A stretch of DNA of 64,000 nucleotides from Ruoffia tabacinasalis (GCF_005864045.1 NZ_VBSP01000002.1:1-64000); one strand, 5' to 3'; shown: positions 1 to 9,444, counted from the stretch's first letter. Notes: a model not told the origin generated them from the letters alone. Numbers and translations are program-made.

Positions 1-166
1 GTTGTGAATTAACCATATCAGAAAGGGGTTCTTTTTGCATCACCTAACGGGTGATGAAGCAATTTACTACAAGTACTATAATCACAACATTAATTGACAT
101 TTTTAGAAAAACTATGAATTATTCAGGACATATTATATTTTTTACAGATTTTATTACTATTTATCC

Positions 167-201
167 AAAAAAAGTATCAGCAAGAATAATCTCGCTGATA
201 C
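167..201 (-). terminator. Rho-independent terminator of the M20/YfcC operon
   Basis: On the minus strand an 8-bp perfect stem (GTATCAGC / GCTGATAC, positions 194-201 and 174-181) is followed by seven T. It lies just past the stop codon of the M20 gene at 222. The remaining bases 1-166 show only a small hairpin (38-56) and no convincing gene. Confidence 0.85.
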
Positions 202-221
202 CAAAACTCAAAAATATTAAA

Positions 222-1397
222 TTAGTTTACTTTTTCAATCTTGTTAAACTCTTCAGTAATCTCTGCCAGTAGTTCTGGTTTTGTAATCACATCAAAACCT
301 GTTCTAGCTAGAATCTCAACCGTGCGCATCATCGCTTTGTAACCAAACTCAGTACGAGTTGCTTCACGGAATTCAACGGTATGACCCGCAGTTGGTACAC
401 CATCTGTAATTTCGTAGTACGAATGGATAGATGGGACAACTTGGCTGACATTCCCCATATCGATGGAACCTGATAAGTCTTCACCCGCATCGATCATTTC
501 GATTCCTAAATCTGCTGCGTTAGCGTTATATGTATCACTTAATTTTTGGTTCGTGATCATATTATAGTATGACTTTTCAAAATAGTTATATTTCATTGTC
601 GTACCTGCTGCACTTGATGCTGCTTCAGCGCTTCGGATAACCATATCTTTCACTTCTTGTAAGTAATTAATATCTAGAGAACGAACATAGAATTGAACAC
701 GAGTGTATTCCGGAATAATATTGGCTGCGACACCGCCTTCAGCGATAATTCCATGAACACGTGCATCTGGACGTAATTGTTGACGACCCGCGTTCACCAT
801 ATTGAACATATTAATGGCAGCATCTAAAGCGTTAATTCCTTCCCAAGGAGCACCAGCCGCGTGAGCTGTTTTTCCAAAGAATTCAAATTCTAAAGCTTCC
901 ATCGCAAGCGATACATTACTCATTAAGTTTTGATCAGAGGGATGTGTACATAAAGCGACATCCACATCGTCAAACGTATCAGCATTAGCCATATCAACTT
1001 TAACACCATCAGTTTCTTCAGCCGGCGTTCCTAGAACTACGACGCGCCCACCTGTTTCACCAACGACTTTAGATAAGGCAATTCCTGCACCCGTATCTAC
1101 AGTCCCAAGCATGTTGTGACCACAGCCGTGACCAATGCCTGGAAGTGCATCATATTCTGATAAGTAGGCAACTGTTGGCCCTTCTTTACCTGAATCAAAG
1201 GTTGCTTTAAACGCCGTATCGAATCCTAAGTATGGATACTCAACGTCAAAGCCATGTTTTCTTAATAAATCAACATGGGCTTGTGATGATTTATATTCGT
1301 TTAATCCTAGTTCAGGATTTTCATAAATATAATCACTTAAACCTTGTAATTCCTCGCGCATTTCTGAAACGATTTCGTGTAATTGTTCTTTTGACAT
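222..1397 (-). CDS. M20 family metallo-amidohydrolase (AbgB/aminoacylase-like)
   Basis: A 391-residue cytoplasmic zinc hydrolase of the M20D type, which cleaves the amide bond of N-acyl amino acids or p-aminobenzoyl-glutamate-like substrates. Seen: metal-site motifs EYDALP (81-86) and GHGCGHN (89-95), the catalytic/metal pair AEE (126-128), and the usual inserted dimerisation domain in the middle. The start ATG has an AAAGGGGA ribosome site upstream. It is the second gene of an operon with a YfcC transporter, 24 bases downstream of it, and the operon is preceded by a lysine riboswitch. By inference the pair imports and hydrolyses a lysine-containing or N-acyl-lysine/diaminopimelate compound. 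The substrate cannot be read from sequence. Confidence 0.85.
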   Translation of the reverse strand: MSKEQLHEIVSEMREELQGLSDYIYENPELGLNEYKSSQAHVDLLRKHGFDVEYPYLGFDTAFKATFDSGKEGPTVAYLSEYDALPGIGHGCGHNMLGTVDTGAGIALSKVVGETGGRVVVLGTPAEETDGVKVDMANADTFDDVDVALCTHPSDQNLMSNVSLAMEALEFEFFGKTAHAAGAPWEGINALDAAINMFNMVNAGRQQLRPDARVHGIIAEGGVAANIIPEYTRVQFYVRSLDINYLQEVKDMVIRSAEAASSAAGTTMKYNYFEKSYYNMITNQKLSDTYNANAADLGIEMIDAGEDLSGSIDMGNVSQVVPSIHSYYEITDGVPTAGHTVEFREATRTEFGYKAMMRTVEILARTGFDVITKPELLAEITEEFNKIEKVN

Positions 1398-1421
1398 ATA
1401 ATATTTCCCCTTTCGAAATTT

Positions 1422-2840
1422 CTAAAATGGTCCATAGCCGACTAATTGTGCAAAGATAATAAAGACTAGACCAATCGCTAACCAAATACCCATTAAAGGC
1501 ATGGCGAATTTAACCCATTTTTTGTAAGGAATATCTGCAATTGCTAATTGAGCCATTAAGATTCCTGACATCGGCATAATTGAATCTAGGAAGCCGTTCC
1601 CTAATTGGTAACTTAATACTGCAGTTTGGCGTGTGACATCTAAAGCATCTGCTAAAGGTACCATGATTGGCATTGTAACAGCCGCTTGTCCACTACCTGA
1701 ACTAATAAAGAAGTTAATAATAATTTGAACGACGTACATACCAGCCGCTGATAAGACAGACGGTAAGTTTGAAATTGCACCCGTTAAACCATTAATCAAT
1801 GTATCTAGGATCATCGCGTCTTCCATAATAATCACTAAACTTTGTGCCAGTCCAACAATCAATGCTGCATACATCATGTCTTTAGCACCTTCAATGAAGT
1901 TATCTGCTAAATCTTCTGGTCTCATTCCATAGATTAGACCACTAATTAAGCCCATTCCTAAGAATACAGCACCTATCTCAGTTATAAACCAGTCTAAGCT
2001 CATAACACCGTATGCTATAACAACAAAGCCACCAACAAAAACAGCTGCAATAATCTTCTGTTTAGTTGTGAATTCGATGTTTTCAGTTGTGTTTAAATCT
2101 TGAAAGTCCGCATGATTTCTGGCTTTCATTTCCTCATCATAAACAATACTATTTGTTAAATCAGCTTTGACACGTTTACCATAAATAATTAAATATAAAG
2201 ACGTTACAATCCATAATACGGTAAACAGGACTAATCTCAATTCAATACCTGAGTATAAGGGTAATTCCGCGATCGATTGTGCTACCCCAACTGAGAATGG
2301 ATTCATGAAGCCAGATGTAAACCCAACTCCTGCTCCAAGCCCAATCATTCCGACTCCGATAAGTGAGTCATAACCAATCGCTCGCGCTAATGACACACCT
2401 AAAGCAATAAAGACAATTGTTTCTTCACTCAAGCCAATCGTTGAACCTGCTAATCCCATAATTAGAACCACAACTGGAATGACTAAAGCTTCTTTATCTT
2501 TTAATGAACTAACAATTCGACTTAAAGCCGATTCGATCATTCCGGTTTTATTAATAATTAAAAATGACCCACCTGTGACAAATAAGAAGTAAGAGATACC
2601 TTGTGTTCGAGCGAAACCTCTTGGAATACTCTTCAACACTTCAAAGATACCTTGAGGATTACTTGCAACATGTGCGAATGAATCTGGATTAATAATTTCA
2701 CGTTCTCCAACCATTACTCGCTCAAATTCCCCTGCTGGGACAATCCAAGAAAGGATGGCAGCAATAATAATAAAACTAAACAATAATACATAGGTATGTG
2801 GCATCCGGACTCTTCCTAATGCCTTGAATATATTTTTCAC
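1422..2840 (-). CDS. YfcC family (DcuC-like) transporter
   Basis: A 472-residue integral membrane protein with about 12 hydrophobic segments and the YfcC/AbgT-like look of the DcuC superfamily: an N-terminal helix ending in IVPAGEFE, and a glycine-rich GMIGLGAGVGFTSGFMNPFS stretch near residue 170. The start is GTG, eight bases after TGGAGG. Family members are usually labelled basic amino acid or C4-dicarboxylate carriers, with few tested. The upstream lysine riboswitch argues for import of lysine, a lysine peptide or an N-acyl derivative. It is first in a two-gene operon with an M20 amidohydrolase. Confidence 0.85.
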   Translation of the reverse strand: MKNIFKALGRVRMPHTYVLLFSFIIIAAILSWIVPAGEFERVMVGEREIINPDSFAHVASNPQGIFEVLKSIPRGFARTQGISYFLFVTGGSFLIINKTGMIESALSRIVSSLKDKEALVIPVVVLIMGLAGSTIGLSEETIVFIALGVSLARAIGYDSLIGVGMIGLGAGVGFTSGFMNPFSVGVAQSIAELPLYSGIELRLVLFTVLWIVTSLYLIIYGKRVKADLTNSIVYDEEMKARNHADFQDLNTTENIEFTTKQKIIAAVFVGGFVVIAYGVMSLDWFITEIGAVFLGMGLISGLIYGMRPEDLADNFIEGAKDMMYAALIVGLAQSLVIIMEDAMILDTLINGLTGAISNLPSVLSAAGMYVVQIIINFFISSGSGQAAVTMPIMVPLADALDVTRQTAVLSYQLGNGFLDSIMPMSGILMAQLAIADIPYKKWVKFAMPLMGIWLAIGLVFIIFAQLVGYGPF

Positions 2841-2915
2841 TTTGTTCCTCCATTTATTTTGAACACTTTACAGCATGGTGAGCGAATTACTACATTGCAC
2901 TTTTAAAAAATGTAT

Positions 2916-2946
2916 ATAAAAAGGCTGCGAGCAAAAGCTCACAGCC
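2916..2946 (-). terminator. Riboswitch expression-platform terminator
   Basis: A strong minus-strand hairpin (GGCTGTGAGC / GCTCGCAGCC with a TTTT loop) is followed by a T run. It lies between the lysine aptamer and the GTG start at 2840, as expected for transcription attenuation when lysine is bound. Confidence 0.9.
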
Positions 2947-2971
2947 AGAATTTGACAGGTTCTTTTGCCCA

Positions 2972-3165
2972 CAACACAGCACGCTCACCTACGTAGAGTT
3001 TGGGCAACCCTACAAGACAGTGATAGACTTATTCAATCTATCCCCAACATCAATTTGACATTTCGGCTAGCAATCCTTTCATCATTTCTGATTACTGATA
3101 TTACAAGCGGCCTCAATACTGTATTGTTCTCTTATTTAATTTACTTGAGATAGAGTAACGCAAAT
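2972..3165 (-). ncRNA. Lysine riboswitch (L-box) controlling yfcC-M20
   Basis: Read on the minus strand, this leader carries the conserved L-box blocks in the right order: CAAGTA near the 5' end, GATGAAAGG, GCCGAA (about 3062-3067), TTGGGG, a UAGAnTTGAATAAGTCTA hairpin, and ACTGTC (about 3016-3021). A P5-like hairpin (TTGTAGGG / CTCTACG) follows. A short P3 (ATGTC / GATGT) joins the GCCGAA and TTGGGG blocks. A rho-independent terminator then precedes yfcC. The blocks align by eye with the B. subtilis lysC and Thermotoga aptamers as I remember them. P1 pairing is imperfect by eye, so the outer ends are approximate. A TTGACA box at 3174-3179 may be the -35 of the promoter. Confidence 0.87.
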
Positions 3166-3310
3166 CTCTGCCTTTGTCAAATTAATATTTCAAAGATTAA
3201 GAATTAGAATCAATTACTTTGATACCTGAATTTTATTTCATAAAATAGACTTATAGAGTCATGAGCATCGCTTGCTTCTTTCATTTTAAAATTATTTAAG
3301 GAGGAATAAT

Positions 3311-4030
3311 ATGATAAATCAACCCTTTTTTACAATTTTTTAAAAAGGAAGTCATCGGTTCACGATCGGCGTGATCATTTTACTACTAGTCATTATTGGT
3401 ATTATACGCAATATGTCAAAACGAAAAACTTCCTTTTCAATGCGGATGATGGTTGCTTTATTTTTAGGACTAGCCTATGGAAGGTATTGCTGCTGAGAGT
3501 TTTCCACTATTCTTCTTAGAGTTATTTCCTAATAATCTGTTCTCAGTGATGACAGCAAATAGTAGTATCGTATCTGTAGTAATTATAGGAGCATTCTTTG
3601 CGACTTCTATTCGCTTCATGAGAAATAAAAAACCTGATGCGATTAAAGCCTTCAATGAATTTCGGCAAACTGCGCAAGTTGTCGTGAATAGTGTGTTAAC
3701 GAACGAGAATAAATTAATGCCTTACGGGTTTCAGCGCTTGTAGCAAATACGATTTTATCTCACGAGATGGAGGTTATTAGTATATGATTAACTTTATCTC
3801 AGCACTCTACTCTGCTGTCGTAATTATGTTACTCGTCTACGTTGTTATTCTCTTATTGGTTGGAGTGAATCCAATTAAATTCTATCGAAAAGCATTTCCT
3901 ACAATGGTCCTAGGTTTCTCGAATCGTTCAAGTGTTGCTACATTACATATACAATTACGAATTTAGATGAAAACATCGGTGGGTGTCGATTGATGGGAAG
4001 GTAACTTCGATATGTAACCATTCAACATAC
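3311..4030 (+). pseudogene. Decayed DAACS symporter (TcyP/SdcS-like)
   Basis: No intact reading frame exists, but pieces in different frames form one family. An N-terminal start follows AAGGAGG at 3299-3305. Then come a hydrophobic segment with SKRKTSFSMRMM, a piece at 3477-3740 with FFLELFPNNLFSVMTANSSI, and a piece at 3784-3966 with VGVNPIKFYRKAFPTMVLGF followed by SNRSSVATL. The last is the serine-rich signature of sodium:dicarboxylate or L-cystine symporters such as TcyP. At least three frameshifts or stops and large internal deletions are needed to join them. The gene is dead. Nothing else is visible between 3181 and 3300. Confidence 0.8.
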
Positions 4031-4106
4031 CTACAAAATCCGATTTCGAAGATATTGATTAATGATGATTTAACATACCGAGCAGTTACTTGGTAAGTTT
4101 TTTTAA

Positions 4107-4136
4107 TTGCTAATTGAAAGCGATGTCTTGTACAAT
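4107..4136 (+). promoter_or_regulatory. Promoter of the alcohol dehydrogenase gene with a possible cre site
   Basis: A -35 TTGCTA and a -10 TACAAT are 18 bases apart, about 35 bases before the gene start. The spacer contains TGAAAGCGATGTCT (4115-4128), a partial match to the CcpA catabolite-response consensus. The cre call is weaker than the promoter call. Confidence 0.5.
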
Positions 4137-4171
4137 AAAAATAACACAACATACAAATGGAGGTTTGTTAT

Positions 4172-5344
4172 ATGCGAGCATTTAATTACGATATTCCAAC
4201 TAAAGTTTACTTTGGTGAAGGTAAAATTAAACACTTACCTGATTTAATTAAACAATTCGGAAACAAAGTTTTACTCACTTATGGTGGCGGGAGTATTAAA
4301 CGAAATGGTATCTATGACGAGGTACAAGATTTACTTAAAGGTTGTGAGATTTTTGAACTCAGTGGCATTGATCCTAATCCTCGGATTGAAACGGTTCGTG
4401 AAGGTGCAAAAATATGTAAAGAGAATGATATCGATGTCATCTTAGCCGTAGGTGGTGGTTCAACCATCGATTGTTCTAAAGTTATTGCCGCAGCTGCAAA
4501 ATACGATGGCGATGCCTGGGACTTAGTTATGGATGGCAGTTTAATTACAGCTGCGCTCCCTTTAGTAGATATTTTGACACTTTCAGCAACAGGGACTGAG
4601 ATGAATTTTAACGCTGTTATTACAAACTTCGATGTAAAGATGAAGCAAGGAACAGCAAGCAAACATCTATATCCCTATGCTTCTATCCTGGATCCAACTT
4701 ATACATATACTGTGCCTGCGAATCAAACAGCTGCTGGTACGGCAGATATTATGTCTCATACAATTGAGAACTACTTTCAAGCAGAAGACAATGCCTTTAT
4801 TACAGATGGCTTAAGTGAGTCCATATTACGAGCAACTATTAAATACTTACCAATAGCGTTAGAAGATCCTGAGAACTATGAAGCGCGTTCGAATTTAATG
4901 TGGGCGTCAACCGTAGCATTAAACGGCTTAACCTCGATGGGTAAAGGTGGCGGTTGGACAACTCACCCGATTGAACATTACTTATCTGCTTACTACGATA
5001 TTACCCATGCAGTCGGATTAGCCATTCTAACACCGCGCTGGATGCAATATATCTTAAGTGACAAAACCGTGGATCGTTTTGCGAGATATGCAAACAAAGT
5101 ATGGGATATTGAAGAAACCGATGATAAGTTTGCAATGGCTGAAGAAGCGATTGAAAAGACTTATCAATTCTTCGTCGATAATGGTTTACCTATGACTCTT
5201 CCGGAAGTAGGTATTGAAACGGATGAACATTTCGAAGAAATGGCCAAAGGACCTGCCGAACGCTTGTCACGAGCTTACGTTCCTTTAAATCCAGAAGATG
5301 TTGTTGAAATTTTAAATCGTTGTATGACTGAAGGTTCCGAATAA
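4172..5344 (+). CDS. Iron-containing (type III) alcohol dehydrogenase
   Basis: A 390-residue NAD(P)H-dependent alcohol/aldehyde reductase of the YugJ/BdhA butanol dehydrogenase group. Seen: the nucleotide-binding GGGS motifs (38-41 and AVGGGST at 92-98) and four metal ligands in the expected spacing, D192, H196, H265 and H279. The start is the ATG at 4172: the GGAGG ribosome site overlaps a more upstream in-frame ATG at 4157, so that one is unlikely. It is a single-gene unit, with its own promoter and a terminator at 5352. It probably regenerates NAD(P)+ in fermentation. The exact substrate is not visible. Confidence 0.92.
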   Translation: MRAFNYDIPTKVYFGEGKIKHLPDLIKQFGNKVLLTYGGGSIKRNGIYDEVQDLLKGCEIFELSGIDPNPRIETVREGAKICKENDIDVILAVGGGSTIDCSKVIAAAAKYDGDAWDLVMDGSLITAALPLVDILTLSATGTEMNFNAVITNFDVKMKQGTASKHLYPYASILDPTYTYTVPANQTAAGTADIMSHTIENYFQAEDNAFITDGLSESILRATIKYLPIALEDPENYEARSNLMWASTVALNGLTSMGKGGGWTTHPIEHYLSAYYDITHAVGLAILTPRWMQYILSDKTVDRFARYANKVWDIEETDDKFAMAEEAIEKTYQFFVDNGLPMTLPEVGIETDEHFEEMAKGPAERLSRAYVPLNPEDVVEILNRCMTEGSE

Positions 5345-5351
5345 TAACTTA

Positions 5352-5399
5352 AAAGACACTCTTTCGTTTACTAAAAGTATCCGAAGGAGTGTCTTCATA
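5352..5399. terminator. Bidirectional terminator
   Basis: A hairpin with AAGACACTC / GAGTGTCTT arms separates the convergent alcohol dehydrogenase and CDF genes, with A/T tracts on both sides. Confidence 0.75.
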
Positions 5400-5400
5400 T

Positions 5401-6570
5401 TTAAACTTCTTTTAACAAATCAAGTCGATCAAATTCTATGACTAATTCATAAGCACCGATGTGTGAATGAATCTTCTCTTTGATCATTGAGAATAATTCC
5501 TCATTTGTTTCCTCCACGCCATCAGGAATAACAACATCAAAAGTGATATGACTTCGATGATTTTTACTATCTACTTTAAAATCATGAAACTTTAAATCTA
5601 ATTGAAATGATTTAAGAATATCTTTAACTTGACGGTAAATAGCTGTATGTTCTTCATTATGTATCGCAATTGGGTCAACGTGACACACTAATTCTACCCC
5701 TAACTTCTCTTCAAAGTCTGCTTCAATTTGATCAATTACTTGATGTGAGTAAGTTAAATCCCAACTATCGTCGATTTCTATATGAATCGTCGCAAAGGTT
5801 TTGTTTGGTCCATAATTATGCACAAGTAAATCATGGTAGCCTACGATTGAATCATACTTATCCAATAAAGTTTTCATTGCTTGGATTTCATCTTTAGAGG
5901 GACTGGTCCCTAATAAATCACTAATCGAGTCATTAATCTCCTGAATACCACTATAAACAATGATCACAGACAACAAGGCACCTGCATAACCATCGATTTT
6001 CCAACCCATCACCGTCTCAACGGTCGCGGACACGAGTACGATCAGAGTTACAAAGACATCATTCATACTATCTTGTGCCGCACTATGTAATGTATTTGAA
6101 TGAATAGCCTTAGCTGCTGTCTTGTAAAAATTCCCTTGTATAATCTTAACTATAATTGACACAACTAATAAAATAAAGACTAGTGGTGAGGCATTTAGAT
6201 GCGTTGGATTCATGATTTGTTTAATTGAAGACGTGAAAAATTGAAAACCAACATAAATGATAACAACAGAAATTAATAAGCCCGTAATATATTCTGATCG
6301 TTCATGTCCGTAAGGATGTTCTTTATCAGCTGGTTTAGAAGCTGCTCTAAAACCGAATAATGTTAATAAAGAAGACGCAGAATCGCCTAAATTATTCATC
6401 CCATCTGTAATAATCGAAATACTGCCTGACATTGTCCCCGCCAGCAATTTAATTCCAAATAATACAAAGTTAGAGATTAAGCCCACTCGTCCAGCTAAGA
6501 TTCCTGCTTTCGTTCGAGCTTCCCCATTGGTTTGCTTACTTAAAAAACGATCAATTAATCCTTTAAACAT
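5401..6570 (-). CDS. Cation diffusion facilitator (CDF) metal transporter
   Basis: A 389-residue membrane antiporter that exports divalent metals (Zn, Mn or Fe) in exchange for protons. Seen: about six transmembrane helices, DGMNNLGDSAS in TM2 and HPYGHERSEY before TM3, then a cytoplasmic ferredoxin-like domain after about residue 210, and a further C-terminal extension of about 90 residues, which makes it longer than the ~300-residue FieF type. I place the start at the ATG at 6570. The in-frame GTG 12 bases upstream lies inside the likely ribosome site (GTGAGG). It stands alone. Metal specificity cannot be assigned. Confidence 0.88.
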   Translation of the reverse strand: MFKGLIDRFLSKQTNGEARTKAGILAGRVGLISNFVLFGIKLLAGTMSGSISIITDGMNNLGDSASSLLTLFGFRAASKPADKEHPYGHERSEYITGLLISVVIIYVGFQFFTSSIKQIMNPTHLNASPLVFILLVVSIIVKIIQGNFYKTAAKAIHSNTLHSAAQDSMNDVFVTLIVLVSATVETVMGWKIDGYAGALLSVIIVYSGIQEINDSISDLLGTSPSKDEIQAMKTLLDKYDSIVGYHDLLVHNYGPNKTFATIHIEIDDSWDLTYSHQVIDQIEADFEEKLGVELVCHVDPIAIHNEEHTAIYRQVKDILKSFQLDLKFHDFKVDSKNHRSHITFDVVIPDGVEETNEELFSMIKEKIHSHIGAYELVIEFDRLDLLKEV

Positions 6571-6713
6571 AATGCGCCTCACTTTTCATAACGTTAGTAT
6601 CCATTATATCAAATCTCGATATCCTTTTAAAAGAATTATAAAATTCCAACCAAAATAAAAAGCATTCATAAAACGAATTCGTTCTACAAATGCCGTAAGA
6701 TTCAGTAATGACA

Positions 6714-7225
6714 TTATTCTACTAATTCAAAATGAACATCTTGATTATCCATTGAAATTTGACCCTCTTCAATATTGAAATCCCAGAAGCGATCGCCACG
6801 ATATTTAACAATTAGTTGATTATCAATAACTAAATATTCAGGATTAACAATATCTAAACTAAAACTAGGGAATGATTGGCCATCGAAAAAATTTATCTCT
6901 AGATATTGTTGATTTTGTGAATTATCTTCATCTGACTGAGCCTCCAAATCAACAATACCGTATAAAGCATCTTCATTCACCATAAGATTCTTATAATCCA
7001 TGACTTTTTTTCTGTTTTATCTTCTGTTTCACTCTCAATTAAATATTCATTATCAATTACAATTTGAAGCCGGTTTTCGAGGATGTGAATTTCTTTAATC
7101 AATGAATTCTCATTTGTCACTTCGTATCTACCAAATAAATTTTCCTGGGCACTAACATCTGCTAGAATAACTACAAAAGCGAATAATACAGAAATGAATA
7201 CAATTTTTTCATCTTTATCCCTCAT
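6714..7225 (-). pseudogene. Small secreted protein split by a frameshift at an A7 run
   Basis: Two overlapping frames belong to one protein. The first (7225-6977) starts with a signal-like hydrophobic segment ending VSAQE and continues with a charged beta-rich stretch (FGRYEV, EIHILENRLQIVID). The second (7001-6714) continues with ALYGIVDLE, YLEINFF and YLVIDNQLIVKYRGD. They meet at a run of seven A on the minus strand (7005-7011). Adding one A there gives a single protein of about 170 residues. It may be a pseudogene, phase variation at the homopolymer, or an assembly error. I do not recognise the family. Confidence 0.6.
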
Positions 7226-7322
7226 AACTTGAAAATTTTATCAAAAGTCAATTGAATTTTCCTGATTCTAATCTAATATTACCACATAAATAATCGGTTG
7301 TTATAGTGATTATCACTCGGTT

Positions 7323-7336
7323 GGAAAGCGCTTATA
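7323..7336 (+). promoter_or_regulatory. Possible CcpA cre site upstream of nagZ
   Basis: The palindromic core GGAAAGCGCTTATA lies about 90 bases before nagZ and matches most of the TGAAAGCGCTTTCA-type consensus. It would make this cell-wall sugar gene catabolite repressed. Confidence 0.5.
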
Positions 7337-7413
7337 TGTTATCATTTAATATATACAATATAGCGGAGGTGAAAGTTACAGAAAGACTTTTAAATTAACT
7401 TATAAAGGAGAAT

Positions 7414-9354
7414 ATGATGAAAAAACTCACGAGATTATTTCTAGCAGGAATGCTATTGTTAAACATCACAACGCCCTACTATTCTGCACAAGCAGAATCT
7501 GAAGATATTAATAATGGCGTCGACGAGATCATCGCAAATATGACTCTCGAAGAGAAAGTCGTTCAAACGCTCATGCCAGACTTTAGAAATTGGGAAGTCG
7601 ATGGTGAAGAAGTAGGCGTGACTGAATTAAACGATGATATTCGTCAAATCTTTGCCGACTATCAATTTGGTGGTGTCATTTTATTTGCTGAAAATGTGGT
7701 TGAAACAGAACAAACAGCCCGACTCGTCTATCAAATGCAAGCCTCTCAAGTTGAAAGTGATCACTTACCTCTTCTCATTGGAATTGACCAAGAAGGTGGA
7801 ATCGTGAACCGTTTGGGTTCGGGAACTCAATTACCGGGTAATATGGCGCTAGGAGCAACAAATGACCCAGAATACTCGAAACTAGCTGGTGACATTATTG
7901 GAAGTGAGCTTGAAGCCTTAGGCATCAATGTAAACTTTGCTCCATCGGTTGATATAAATAACAACCCCAAAAACCCAGTCATCGGTTTACGTTCATTCTC
8001 CTCTGATCCTGAGATCGTTTCTGAACATGGCTTGAGTTATATCGAAGGGATTAAAGAACATAACGTCGCTGTTGCCGCGAAACATTTCCCAGGACATGGA
8101 GATACCGATGTCGATTCTCACTTCGGCTTACCTGTCGTTGATAAAAGTTTCGATGAATTTATGAATAATGAATTACTTCCTTTCAGAGCTGTGATGGATG
8201 CAGACACTGATATGATTATGACAGCACATATCCAGTTCCCACAACTAGAATCAGAGATGAAAGTATCGGAAGAGGATGGTTCTGATATCTTATTACCTGC
8301 TACACTCTCTCCATCAATCTTAACAGATCTAGTTCGTGATGAGATGGCTTATGAAGGCATTGTTATCACAGATGCTTTAAACATGGAAGCTATAGCAAAT
8401 AACTTTGGTGAGGTTGAAACTTCGATCTTATCTAAAAAAGCTGGCGCAGATATATTATTGATGCCTGTCATTATTAGATCCAATGACGATCTTACTTTGC
8501 TAGATAAGGTGATTCAAGGTCTTGTTGACGCAGTTGAAAGTGAAGACATCCCCATGGATAATATCGACAATTCAGTCCGTCGCATTTTAACGCTTAAGGA
8601 AGAATTAGGTTTACTTGAGGATGAATTCTTAAGTCAATCTGAAGATGATGTCGTTGCGAATGCAACAGAGATAGTTGGCTCTGACATGAATCGTGCCAAT
8701 GAACGTGAAATCTCCAATCATGCTGTCACTTTAATTGAAAATAAACAAGCCGCTTTACCCATTCAACCGGAAGCAGATGATCATGTATTATTTATTACAG
8801 CGGATACAAATCAAGTTCCTGGAACTGAGTTCAGTATAGAGCGGATGCGATTAGAAGAATCACTCTCGTCTGACTTTACGTATGAAATATTGACTTATAA
8901 TGAAGAAAGTCAATTCACTGACTTTGCAGAGGCAATCTCACAAGCCAGTCATGTCGTAGTATACACGAGTATGGTAGATGAATCCTCTCTTGCTGCTGAT
9001 AACTTTAGAACAGCGATTCCGCAAGAAATATTCACTTACGCAAAAGAGCAAGGTATTCCAACGGTGCAAGTAAGTATTAATAAACCGTATGATGCCGTAA
9101 ACTTCACTGATAATGATGCGATATTAATTTCTTACGGATATAACGGTATGGACCCAACGGAAGGCGGACAAGAGCCCGTCGCATCATTCGGTCCGAACAT
9201 TCCTGCTGTGGTTGAAGTCATCTTTGGTGTCACTTCTTCTGAAGAAGGACCTACAGGTCAATTACCTGTTGATTTACCAGTCATCAAGGACGGCGTGTTG
9301 TCGCCTAATGAAGTGGCATACCCCGTGGGTTATCAATCTGAGAATTGGAATTAA
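7414..9354 (+). CDS. nagZ: Secreted GH3 beta-N-acetylglucosaminidase NagZ
   Basis: A 646-residue exported glycosidase that removes non-reducing GlcNAc from peptidoglycan fragments outside the cell. Seen: a signal peptide (about 1-27, cleavage after AQA), the GH3 barrel with KHFPGHGDT (223-231) and the catalytic DSH dyad (D234/H236), the nucleophile Asp in ITDALNME (about D320), and a C-terminal alpha/beta sandwich from about 430. Length and layout match the two-domain NagZ (YbbD) of Bacillus rather than the short Gram-negative form. The ribosome site is AAAGGAG. It has its own promoter region with a possible cre site and a terminator after it. It feeds the MurP/MurQ/MupG route encoded at 13-16.5 kb. 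Confidence 0.93.
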   Translation: MMKKLTRLFLAGMLLLNITTPYYSAQAESEDINNGVDEIIANMTLEEKVVQTLMPDFRNWEVDGEEVGVTELNDDIRQIFADYQFGGVILFAENVVETEQTARLVYQMQASQVESDHLPLLIGIDQEGGIVNRLGSGTQLPGNMALGATNDPEYSKLAGDIIGSELEALGINVNFAPSVDINNNPKNPVIGLRSFSSDPEIVSEHGLSYIEGIKEHNVAVAAKHFPGHGDTDVDSHFGLPVVDKSFDEFMNNELLPFRAVMDADTDMIMTAHIQFPQLESEMKVSEEDGSDILLPATLSPSILTDLVRDEMAYEGIVITDALNMEAIANNFGEVETSILSKKAGADILLMPVIIRSNDDLTLLDKVIQGLVDAVESEDIPMDNIDNSVRRILTLKEELGLLEDEFLSQSEDDVVANATEIVGSDMNRANEREISNHAVTLIENKQAALPIQPEADDHVLFITADTNQVPGTEFSIERMRLEESLSSDFTYEILTYNEESQFTDFAEAISQASHVVVYTSMVDESSLAADNFRTAIPQEIFTYAKEQGIPTVQVSINKPYDAVNFTDNDAILISYGYNGMDPTEGGQEPVASFGPNIPAVVEVIFGVTSSEEGPTGQLPVDLPVIKDGVLSPNEVAYPVGYQSENWN

Positions 9355-9370
9355 TCAAAAGAAACTATAC

Positions 9371-9406
9371 AAAAAATCTCCTACCCACAGTGGTTAGGAG
9401 ATTTTT
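9371..9406 (+). terminator. Terminator of nagZ
   Basis: A stem AATCTCCTA / TAGGAGATT is followed by T5 after the nagZ stop. The A run on the other side lets it serve the convergent gene as well. Confidence 0.85.
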
Positions 9407-9444
9407 CTATTCATATTTACAGGCAATCCAGAGAATGATTTTCT

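Noticed and set aside
38-56. Hairpin CATCACC-n5-GGTGATG near the left edge
   Set aside because: It lacks a following T tract on either strand and has no gene context in the window.
51-272. A 73-codon plus-strand frame at the left edge
   Set aside because: It runs over a minus-strand terminator into the end of the M20 gene and has low-complexity composition.
4312-4662. A 116-codon antisense frame inside the alcohol dehydrogenase gene
   Set aside because: It is the complement of a well-conserved gene, has no ribosome site, and its residues show no domain pattern.
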